Positions 1 through 5,896 of a stretch of DNA of 19,015 bases are shown here, one piece after another. How positions within the stretch are numbered: the first letter of the stretch is position 1; the number at the start of each line of letters is the position of its first letter. Source of the DNA: DATJBF01 sp035516795 (lineage in GTDB: Bacteria; Verrucomicrobiota; Verrucomicrobiia; Palsa-1439). The notes under the pieces are model-generated. The model was not told the DNA's origin. It made no database searches and saw only the letters and a list, made by a program, of their open reading frames with translations. The translations under genes and the position numbers were made by a program. Location: contig DATIZX010000073.1 of the NCBI GenBank assembly GCA_035516795.1, positions 1 through 19,015 on the forward strand. The letters run 5' to 3'.

Positions 1-49
1 GGATTATGTTGAGTTCGACGTCGCTCGCGTGAACCAGGTCAAAATAGTG
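1..49 (+). repeat. Degenerate direct repeat, left copy (antiporter 5' region)
   Basis: Aligned without gaps to 1402-1450, this stretch differs at only nine positions. The match spans the antiporter's untranslated leader and its first seven codons; the ATG there is GTG here. Similarity fades after about base 49. Substitutions are spread over all codon positions, which suggests a decayed duplication rather than two coding copies under selection. Confidence 0.6.
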
Positions 50-166
50 ACGGTCGCGGACCGGACAGGAGACGGGGCAACGACAGAGACCGTTGCCGCA
101 AACTACGGCGGCGTCTCGTCGGACTCGGCTCGACAGGCTCAGGGTGACAACTTAACAAGCTGTTGA
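1..166 (+). other. Left-edge open frame of unknown identity, cut by the window
   Basis: A frame stays open from base 2 to a TGA at 164-166 (54 codons), with a possible GTG start at 29. Bases 1-49 match the leader and first codons of the antiporter gene further right (about 40 of 49 identical by eye). The stop codon lies inside the terminal repeat of the adjacent MITE-like element, so the frame may be the end of an upstream gene or a decayed gene fragment truncated by that element. An open run of 54 codons is not significant in GC-rich DNA. I recognise no protein family. Confidence 0.3.
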
Positions 167-290
167 AAAAGTGGTTGAACCTGCAAATCCGGTTGTAGGC
201 CGACTCTGTGAGTCGGCGATCCCTTCGAGAATTCCGCCGCTTCGCAGAAGCGGCCTACAGTTGGACGGTTGGAAGGTGAGTTTTTCAACA
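161..290. repeat. MITE-like palindromic element with two internal hairpins
   Basis: The ends are a perfect 10-bp inverted pair, TGTTGAAAAA (161-170) and TTTTTCAACA (281-290). Inside, TGTAGGCC (194-201) pairs with GGCCTACA (252-259) and encloses two perfect 8-bp-arm hairpins: GCCGACTC-TGT-GAGTCGGC (199-217) and GCCGCTTC-GCA-GAAGCGGC (236-254). The whole could fold as a forked structure. I see no transposase gene and no clear target-site duplication. It begins 10 bp beyond the stop codon of the NYN gene and may also end that gene's transcript. Confidence 0.7.
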
Positions 291-300
291 ACCTCTTCGG

Positions 301-1116
301 CTACGGTTCCACGGCGTGGACCGTATAACCGCCGGACTTCTTGTCGGGTTCGAGTTTGAGGAGGCCGCGTTTCTCCGCGTCCTGCAGGAGATCGTTGAAG
401 GAGCGGAAGCCATAGGCGCGTTCGTTGAAGCCGGGGTGCCGGCGTTTGATGGCCTGCTTGATCATCGAACCGTACACGGGATCGTTGGCGTCGCGTTCCG
501 CCGCGAGGGCTTCCAGCGTTTTCACGACCAGATCGAAGGCGTCGGCGACCGCGAGGCTGGCCGGACCTTTGGTGTCGGTGTCGCTGGGTTTGGCTGCGGC
601 CGGTTGCGCGGCACTTTTCTGGCGGCCCCGCGGTGGAACGGCGCGGACCAGGTCGTCGTAATAAATGAATTCGTCGCAGTTGTTGATAAACAGATCGGAA
701 CTGGAGTTCTTGACACCGACGCCGATGACCTTCTTCGCGTTCTCCCGCAGCTTGCTCACCAGGGGCGAGAAATCGGAGTCGCCGCTGATGATGACGAAGG
801 TATCGACGTGGCCCTTGGTGTAGCAAAGATCGAGCGCGTCCACGACCATGCGGATGTCAGCGGAGTTTTTGCCGGACTGGCGGAGGTGCGGAATTTCGAT
901 GAGTTCGAAGGCGGCCTCGTGCAGATCGCGCTTGAAGGCTTTGCCGCGCTCGAAGTCGCAGTAGGCCTTCTTCACGACGATATGACCCTTGAGTAACAGT
1001 CGTTCGAGAATCTTCTCGATCTCGAACTGCGGGTAACTGGCGTCACGCGCGCCCACCGCGATATTTTCCAGGTCGAGGAAGACCGCCATCGTGGCATTGG
1101 AATCTTGCGTAGTCAT
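301..1116 (-). CDS. NYN-domain (PIN-like) ribonuclease-family protein with C-terminal OST-HTH/LOTUS domain
   Basis: This 271-residue cytoplasmic protein matches the NYN/LabA-like (DUF88) family, PIN-fold metal-dependent nucleases thought to act on RNA. The N-terminal domain (about 10-157) carries the expected acidic residues: D15 in FLDLEN, D87 in NSADIRMVVD, and D113/D115 in SGDSDFSPL. A charged, alanine-rich linker (about 160-187) leads to a C-terminal winged-helix region (about 188-265, GSMIKQAIKRRHPGFNE and YGFRSFNDLL) typical of OST-HTH/LOTUS RNA-binding domains. The first ATG gives the full domain; a second at codon 10 (MAVFLDLEN) is possible, and neither has a strong ribosome binding site. 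It diverges from the antiporter gene. The RNA target cannot be read from sequence. Family assignment is firm; nuclease activity is inference. Confidence 0.88.
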   Translation of the reverse strand: MTTQDSNATMAVFLDLENIAVGARDASYPQFEIEKILERLLLKGHIVVKKAYCDFERGKAFKRDLHEAAFELIEIPHLRQSGKNSADIRMVVDALDLCYTKGHVDTFVIISGDSDFSPLVSKLRENAKKVIGVGVKNSSSDLFINNCDEFIYYDDLVRAVPPRGRQKSAAQPAAAKPSDTDTKGPASLAVADAFDLVVKTLEALAAERDANDPVYGSMIKQAIKRRHPGFNERAYGFRSFNDLLQDAEKRGLLKLEPDKKSGGYTVHAVEP

Positions 1117-1171
1117 CGGCCGGGCAGCTTACCAGAAACAAGGCCTTTGCGCACTCGGAAAAAACTGAAGC

Positions 1172-1199
1172 GCTCTGAGCATCGTGCTCTGAACTATGC
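1172..1199. repeat. Short degenerate heptad array (GCTCTGA type)
   Basis: Read in 7-bp steps the sequence gives GCTCTGA, GCATCGT, GCTCTGA, ACTATGC: two identical heptamers exactly 14 bp apart with degenerate units between and after. The unit resembles the GCTTTGA/GCTATGA units that flank the four-helix-bundle gene near 16900. It is short, so chance is not excluded. Confidence 0.35.
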
Positions 1200-1265
1200 G
1201 CACGGTACGGCACACCACTTACAGCCCAAAGCCTTTCAGACAGCGATTCTCCGCAGCGACATGGA

Positions 1266-1290
1266 TTGTAGCGGCGGTCTGTGACCGCCG
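1266..1290. repeat. REP-like hairpin with TCTGTGA core
   Basis: CGGCGGTC (1272-1279), loop TGT, GACCGCCG (1283-1290) is a perfect 8-bp-arm palindrome. It is preceded by TTGTAG and shares the central TCTGTGA and the TTGTAG lead-in with the first hairpin of the 161-290 element, so both probably belong to one repeat family whose stem bases vary. Confidence 0.6.
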
Positions 1291-1401
1291 TATTGATGCG
1301 AACGTCAAATTCTCGACGCTCAGAGAACGCCGCTCACCCGGCCGTTACCATGTCCTCTACAGCACACATTCAAACGTTCTGACTCAGTGCATTCGTCCGT
1401 A

Positions 1402-1450
1402 GAATTATGTTAGGTTTGACGTCGGTCGCATGAATCAGGTCGAAACAGTG
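1402..1450 (+). repeat. Degenerate direct repeat, right copy
   Basis: Partner of bases 1-49 (about 40 of 49 identical by eye). It covers 28 bp of leader and the first seven codons of the antiporter gene, and lies about 1.4 kb from the other copy, with the MITE-like element and the NYN gene between them. Confidence 0.6.
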
Positions 1451-3028
1451 TTGGCGCTGTTGATCGTAGTGGCGGCTCTGGCGATTGTCGCGAAGCGCAT
1501 CGCGTTGCCGTACCCGGTCTTGCTCGTAGTGGCCGGTCTCGCGCTCGGGTTTGTTCCGGGTCCGCCGCCGTTGAAACTCAATCCGGAAACGGTGCTGCTC
1601 CTTGTGCTGCCGCCGTTGCTCTATCCGGCCGCGGTGTTTACCTCGTGGCGGGATTTTCGCGCCCACCTCAGCAGCATTCTTTGGCTCGCAGTTGGATTGG
1701 TCCTGGTCACGACGCTCGCGATCGGTTGGGTGGCGCACGCGCTGGGTGGATTGCCGTGGGCGGCCGCGTTCGCGCTCGGCGCCATTGTGTCGCCACCGGA
1801 TGCCGTGGCCGCGACTTCCATCGCCCGACGGCTTCATCTGCCGCGCAGAATCGTGACCATTCTGGAAGGCGAGAGTCTGGTGAACGACGCGACGGCGCTG
1901 GTGGCGTATCGGTTTGCCGTGGCGGCTGTGTTGGTTGGCTCGTCGTTTTCCTTCGGCGCGGCGAGTCTGTGGTTTCTCTGGGTGGCGAGCGGTGGGGTCG
2001 GACTCGGACTTCTCATCGGGTGGCTCGGGTACCACGTGCAACGGCGATTGGACGACCCGCCCATCCAAATTACGATCTCGCTGTTGACTCCGTTTGCGGC
2101 TTACATCCCGGCCGAGCGACTGCATATCTCGGGCGTGCTGGCGGTTGTGACGGCTGGGCTGTTTCTGGGGTGGCGTTCACCGCGGATGCTGACTTCGCGC
2201 ACGCGGATTTACGCCTACGTTTTCTGGGAGATCGTTGTATTTCTCTTGAACGGCTTGGTCTTCGTCATGATCGGATTGGAACTGCGCGAAATCCTGCAAC
2301 GGCTGACCAGTCAATCGTTCGCGATGCTAATTACTCAGGGGGTTCTCCTGAGTGCGACCGCTATTGTCGTGCGTATGCTATGGGTGTTTTCGGCGAGTCA
2401 TTTGCCGCAGCGGATGAGCCGGCGTGGGCGCCGGCGCGAACCGTCTCCACCGTGGCAACACGCTGTGATTATTGGTTGGACGGGCATGCGCGGGGTCGTA
2501 TCCCTTGCTGCCGCATTGGCGATCCCGCTGACGTTGCATGACGGTTCGCCTTTTCCCGGGCGTGATTACATTCTGTTCTCCACCTTCTGCATCATCTTCG
2601 CAACGCTCGTGCTGCAAGGTCTGAGCCTGCCGGCGGTGATTCGCAGTCTGGGGGTTGTGGACGACGGCGCCGCCGAACTCGAAGAACGGACCGCGCGCAT
2701 CAAGGCGAACGAAGCCGCGCTGGCGTATCTGGAGGAACTCAAAGGCAACAACGAAATCCCGCCTGAAATTCTCGGCCGTCTCCGGGCCAGTTACGACGAT
2801 CGGCTGCGTCAACTCGACGCCTGCGCTGATTGTTCCGCGGAGAAAAATGGGGCACGACCAGCCACATCGTTATATCAACGCCTCGAACAGGAAGCGTTGA
2901 CGGTGGAGCGGCGCACGATCATCCAGTTGCGCGACGAATATGTTATCAACGACGAGGTCCTGCGCCGGATTCAGCGGGATTTGGATCTCGCTGAGGCGCG
3001 ATTAAGAGGAAGCCGGGGGAGCGATTAA
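1430..3028 (+). CDS. CPA1-family Na+/H+ antiporter
   Basis: A 532-residue integral membrane protein that should exchange cytoplasmic sodium (or another monovalent cation) for external protons, serving pH and salt homeostasis. About the first 410 residues are a run of hydrophobic segments typical of the 12-13 helix CPA1 fold. Diagnostic motifs are present: GAIVSPPDAVAATS (about 117-130, with D124) and ESLVNDATAL (148-157, with the N152-D153 ion-binding pair), plus GWTGMRGVVSLAAAL with the conserved arginine in a later helix. The last 120 residues or so are hydrophilic, charged and probably helical, forming a cytoplasmic tail with a CADC cysteine pair. Length fits the bacterial Na+/H+ antiporter subfamily. 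The ATG at 1430 lacks a strong ribosome binding site but starts directly with the first membrane helix. Exact cation preference is unknown. Confidence 0.93.
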   Translation: MNQVETVLALLIVVAALAIVAKRIALPYPVLLVVAGLALGFVPGPPPLKLNPETVLLLVLPPLLYPAAVFTSWRDFRAHLSSILWLAVGLVLVTTLAIGWVAHALGGLPWAAAFALGAIVSPPDAVAATSIARRLHLPRRIVTILEGESLVNDATALVAYRFAVAAVLVGSSFSFGAASLWFLWVASGGVGLGLLIGWLGYHVQRRLDDPPIQITISLLTPFAAYIPAERLHISGVLAVVTAGLFLGWRSPRMLTSRTRIYAYVFWEIVVFLLNGLVFVMIGLELREILQRLTSQSFAMLITQGVLLSATAIVVRMLWVFSASHLPQRMSRRGRRREPSPPWQHAVIIGWTGMRGVVSLAAALAIPLTLHDGSPFPGRDYILFSTFCIIFATLVLQGLSLPAVIRSLGVVDDGAAELEERTARIKANEAALAYLEELKGNNEIPPEILGRLRASYDDRLRQLDACADCSAEKNGARPATSLYQRLEQEALTVERRTIIQLRDEYVINDEVLRRIQRDLDLAEARLRGSRGSD

Positions 3029-3032
3029 CAGC

Positions 3033-3074
3033 TTGAACGTCGAACACTCAACGTTGAACGCGGAACTTAGAACG
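3033..3074. repeat. Heptad-period tandem array (six degenerate units)
   Basis: Starting 5 bp after the antiporter stop codon, the sequence reads in exact 7-bp steps: TTGAACG, TCGAACA, CTCAACG, TTGAACG, CGGAACT, TAGAACG. Positions 4 and 5 of each unit are AA. The period is the same as in the arrays flanking the four-helix-bundle gene near 16.9-17.4 kb, but the unit is different. No such gene is next to it here. Confidence 0.65.
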
Positions 3075-3092
3075 GCGCGGGCGTCGTGGGGG

Positions 3093-3143
3093 AACGGGCG
3101 TCTCGCCGTTTGGTGGAACTGATGAACGGGCGAGCCGCCCGTT
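3093..3143. repeat. Paired REP-like hairpins with related stems
   Basis: Two palindromes use the same arm. AACGGGCG (3093-3100), loop TCT, CGCCGTT (3104-3110) has one unpaired G; AACGGGCG (3125-3132), loop AGC, CGCCCGTT (3136-3143) is perfect over 8 bp. The two-hairpin design echoes the 161-290 element. They may stop antiporter transcription, though no T-run follows. Confidence 0.6.
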
Positions 3144-3198
3144 GCACTATTGCAATTGCGTAATGCGAGTCGACGAAGAACGCGGTATACTCAAATTC

Positions 3199-3204
3199 AA
3201 GGAG
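3199..3204 (+). promoter_or_regulatory. Ribosome binding site fixing the start of the small membrane protein
   Basis: AAGGAG lies 6 bp before the ATG at 3211. It selects this start over an in-frame ATG at 3163 that would add a charged, non-membrane leader. Confidence 0.75.
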
Positions 3205-3210
3205 CGAATC

Positions 3211-3489
3211 ATGAAACTCAATGTCAAAGCGTTTGCGATTACCTGCGGTTTGTTGTGGGGTGTCGGATTGTTCGCGCTTACGTGGTGGATCATCGCGTTC
3301 GAAGGTTCCACGGGCGACCTGTTGATCATCGGTCACTTGTATCGTGGTTACAACGTCAGCCCGGTGGGCAGCGTGATCGGTTTGGTGTGGGGGTTTTTCG
3401 ACGCGTTGGTTGGTGGCGCGATCTTTGCCTGGCTCTACAACGTGATTGCCGGCGGCAAATCGGAACACACCGCAGAAAAAGGTGTTTGA
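3211..3489 (+). CDS. Small two-helix membrane protein (holin-like, function unknown)
   Basis: A 92-residue protein with two hydrophobic segments (about 7-32 and 53-80) separated by a polar loop containing HLYRGYNVSPVGS, and a short charged tail. It resembles a family of small membrane proteins with the pattern LLWGxGLFxLTWW and GLVWGFFDxxxGGxxFAWLYN, often labelled 'bacteriophage holin' in automated annotation. No phage genes surround it, so that label is not informative and a lytic role is unsupported. The gene has its own strong ribosome binding site. Its stop codon is only 2 bp from that of the convergent GH28 gene, so transcripts from the two sides probably overlap. Confidence 0.75.
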   Translation: MKLNVKAFAITCGLLWGVGLFALTWWIIAFEGSTGDLLIIGHLYRGYNVSPVGSVIGLVWGFFDALVGGAIFAWLYNVIAGGKSEHTAEKGV

Positions 3490-3491
3490 AG

Positions 3492-4838
3492 TTACGGCGT
3501 CGCGGGGAAGGGGACTTCCGTCCAGCCGATCCGCTGGATGTTCTCCGAATGGTCTTCCACGAACGGGTTCTGCTGGACGGCGATGCGGACATTTTTGAAA
3601 GTGATGTCCGTCGCGTAGGAGCACGCGACGCCGTTGGTGCCGGAGAGATCGAGGTCGGTGAGCGTGACGTTTTGGATGGGGCTTTCTTCCAAACCCTCGA
3701 TGACACAGCAGTTCCGTGAGTTGACAGCCGTGACGTGGTCAATGTGGATATCACGGAACACAGGGGTCCTTTCGGAGAAGGGTTCGGGCGGAGTTTTCAC
3801 GTAGCGCAGGGAAAGGATGATGGCGTTGCGGACGTTCTTCAGACGGAAGTTCGAGGCAACAACATCTTCCACGACACCGCCGCGACCGCGCATGCTTTTC
3901 AGGCGGATGCCGTTGTCGGTGCCATCGCCGGAGCAGTCGACGAAACGCACATGCCGGACGCTTCCGGATTCTTCGCTGCCGATGGCGCAAACGCTATGGG
4001 CATGGGCTACGTGGCAACGGACGTAGGTGATGTCTTCGGTGGGACGATTGACCTTTCGACCCTCTTCATCGCGGCCGGATTTGATGCCAAAGGCGTCGTC
4101 GCCCACGTCGGCAAGACAATCGTGGACTACGACGTGACGGCAGGAATCGGAGTTTAACGCGTCGGTGTTCGGTGAATCGGGCGGATTGATCATTCGGCAA
4201 TTGCCAACATCGATGTTTTCGCTGTAAAGCAGGTGGACGGTCCAGAAAGGCGCATTCTGGAAAGTTGGACCTTCGATGCGGACATTCTTGCAGTCTTTGA
4301 TTTGAACCATCATCGGCCGGCGGCGAATGGGACGGTCGGGACGAGCGTTGCCATGTTCCGCCATGTCCATGGTGGCCCACCAAGCGGCGCCCTGTCCGTC
4401 AAACGTACCCGGGCCGGTGATGGCGATGTTGGTGAGGCCGTTGGCAAAGAGGAGGGGATGGGGACCATTTTCGGTGAGACCTTCCCAACGCGAAGTGATG
4501 TCTGGATAGCTGGCCCGGTTGGTATCGAAAAGAACAACCGCACCCTTGTCGAGATGGAGCGTCATGTTGTTCACCATGTCGATCGGACCGGTAAGGTAAT
4601 GACCCGCAGGGACGCGGACGATGCCGCCGCCAGCTTTTTGGCAGTCGGCGATGGCCCGGTGGAAGGTATCGGAGCTGGAGACCTTCGGATTGTCCACGGC
4701 ACCGTACGCAGTGATGTCAAAGACGCGTTCGGACTGTGATGCGACGCCTCCGTTTTTTCCCGCGGCGCATCCGACGAGCAACCCGGTCAACAGAACCGAC
4801 AAGAAGATCTTAATCGCCATTCTGATTGCTGGACTCAT
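3492..4838 (-). CDS. Glycoside hydrolase family 28 (polygalacturonase-like) lipoprotein
   Basis: A 448-residue enzyme of the pectin-degrading GH28 family, which hydrolyses alpha-1,4 bonds of polygalacturonate or rhamnogalacturonan on a right-handed beta-helix. The N-terminus is a lipoprotein signal peptide: hydrophobic stretch, then LLVGC with C24 as the lipidated cysteine, so it should sit on the outer or inner membrane surface. Family residues are visible: D226 (NTDA), D247-D248 (GDDA), H281 and R312/K314 (RLK). The usual GHG around the histidine is AHS here, a conservative departure. Beta-helix repeats fill residues 130-425. An alternative start is codon 7 (4820); neither ATG has a clear ribosome binding site. 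It lies 37 bp behind the hydrolase gene on the same strand. The substrate is not certain, as this clade carries many divergent GH28 paralogues. Confidence 0.9.
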   Translation of the reverse strand: MSPAIRMAIKIFLSVLLTGLLVGCAAGKNGGVASQSERVFDITAYGAVDNPKVSSSDTFHRAIADCQKAGGGIVRVPAGHYLTGPIDMVNNMTLHLDKGAVVLFDTNRASYPDITSRWEGLTENGPHPLLFANGLTNIAITGPGTFDGQGAAWWATMDMAEHGNARPDRPIRRRPMMVQIKDCKNVRIEGPTFQNAPFWTVHLLYSENIDVGNCRMINPPDSPNTDALNSDSCRHVVVHDCLADVGDDAFGIKSGRDEEGRKVNRPTEDITYVRCHVAHAHSVCAIGSEESGSVRHVRFVDCSGDGTDNGIRLKSMRGRGGVVEDVVASNFRLKNVRNAIILSLRYVKTPPEPFSERTPVFRDIHIDHVTAVNSRNCCVIEGLEESPIQNVTLTDLDLSGTNGVACSYATDITFKNVRIAVQQNPFVEDHSENIQRIGWTEVPFPATP

Positions 4839-4875
4839 TGGCTCAATCCGTTTCAGCGACTGTACCTGCTTCTGG

Positions 4876-5889
4876 TCAACGTGGCAAAATCATAGTTTGC
4901 CCCGTTCGAACCGCGGGTTTGTCCAGCCGCGGAGCAAGCCAGCGGAGGACGCGGCCGGTCAAGGTTGGCGACAGGCTTCGGCTGGCATGGCCATGTGGCA
5001 ATCGCCAAATTTCAGGCTGCCCCCACGCTTGCCAGAGCGCCTCCATGGATTTCCTGTTCACAAACAGATCGTGGATGGCTTCGATCAACAATATGTTTTC
5101 CTTGGGAATGCACGGCCGCACTGTGGCCAGGTTCAACACCGTCCGATTCAACGCCTCACAAGCCGGCCCCTGCCTCAGCAATTCCTGTCGAAGGGCAGGC
5201 CAGACGATTTGTTTCGCGAGTGAGAGAAAGACATTCAGGTCGAGGCCGGGGGCGCTCAGGACGACGGCAGAGAGGCGCGCGTCATAGCAGGCCGTCAAAC
5301 CCGCCAGCGCACCGCCGTAGGAATTACCCCACAGTGCCACCGTGGGACAACCTTCCGCCAACAGCCAGCCGGTCAAGGCGCGAATTTCGTCAATCGCCTG
5401 GGCATACCCGATTTTCGCTGTCAGCAGGTAATCCGGCCAATTCAGCCCCGTCAGTTGACGCGGGCGTCGTTGAAACTGGAATGGCGCAATCAACATCGCT
5501 GCGTTCAATCCCGCTCGATTGCAGTGGCGAGCGATCAGTGGAAACTCGAAATGATAGTCCGGGTCGCCCCCGGCGCCGTGCAGTAGGATAATGACCGGGC
5601 GATTTTGCCAGTCCTGCGCACAATGGTAGAGCCGGCCATAGGCGACGTTGTTCTCCGCGAACTCAGTTGGTCGCGGCGTCGGGAAGTGGAAATTTCGTGC
5701 GTCAGTGAATTCGAGCCGCGCCGGGGGGGCCTCAACCGAAATGAAGTCCGGGCTTTTCAGAAGATCGAGCGCTTCTTCCAGCTTTGTATTTGGCGGATGG
5801 CCGTGCCGTTTCTGTAGGGACTTGACTCGCATGCCCCACACCAATTGAATGGCGAGCCAGTCCAGCAATTTGGCTACAGGCGCGATCAT
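4876..5889 (-). CDS. Alpha/beta hydrolase-fold protein
   Basis: A 337-residue protein with the alpha/beta-hydrolase core: oxyanion-hole motif LLHGAGG (102-108), nucleophile elbow GNSYGG with S190, a likely acid D274 (IHDLFVN) and histidine H299 or H301 (LPHGHAS). The first 90 residues are an extra N-terminal region including an amphipathic or hydrophobic stretch (about 5-20) that may touch membrane. The layout recalls ABHD18-like proteins, but sequence alone does not give the substrate. No signal peptide is evident. Its ATG is 7 bp after the stop of the upstream RPH-like phosphotransferase gene, so the two are almost certainly co-transcribed and translationally coupled. A shared pathway, such as modifying and then cleaving one small molecule, is inference. 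Confidence 0.85.
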   Translation of the reverse strand: MIAPVAKLLDWLAIQLVWGMRVKSLQKRHGHPPNTKLEEALDLLKSPDFISVEAPPARLEFTDARNFHFPTPRPTEFAENNVAYGRLYHCAQDWQNRPVIILLHGAGGDPDYHFEFPLIARHCNRAGLNAAMLIAPFQFQRRPRQLTGLNWPDYLLTAKIGYAQAIDEIRALTGWLLAEGCPTVALWGNSYGGALAGLTACYDARLSAVVLSAPGLDLNVFLSLAKQIVWPALRQELLRQGPACEALNRTVLNLATVRPCIPKENILLIEAIHDLFVNRKSMEALWQAWGQPEIWRLPHGHASRSLSPTLTGRVLRWLAPRLDKPAVRTGQTMILPR

Positions 5890-5896
5890 GCGTTGG

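Larger units (their letters stand above)
1117..1429. other. Divergent intergenic region between NYN gene and antiporter
   Basis: This 313-bp gap must hold the promoters of both diverging genes, but I see no convincing -35/-10 pair. It contains a short heptad-period repeat (1172-1199), a REP-like hairpin (1266-1290) and the right copy of the direct repeat shared with bases 1-49. A frame from the ATG at 1196 (68 codons) runs straight through the hairpin and shows no recognisable protein, so I do not call it a gene. Confidence 0.5.

Noticed and set aside
1196..1402. Small plus-strand gene of 68 codons before the antiporter
   Set aside because: It crosses a REP-like hairpin, has no ribosome binding site or family resemblance, and its composition looks non-coding.
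1370..2125. Minus-strand open frame of 251 codons opposite the antiporter
   Set aside because: The product is almost entirely Arg/Gln/His/Pro low complexity and mirrors the antiporter's codons.
3211..3489. Phage holin and hence a prophage remnant
   Set aside because: No lysis, structural or integrase genes are nearby; the label comes only from a family nickname for small two-helix proteins.
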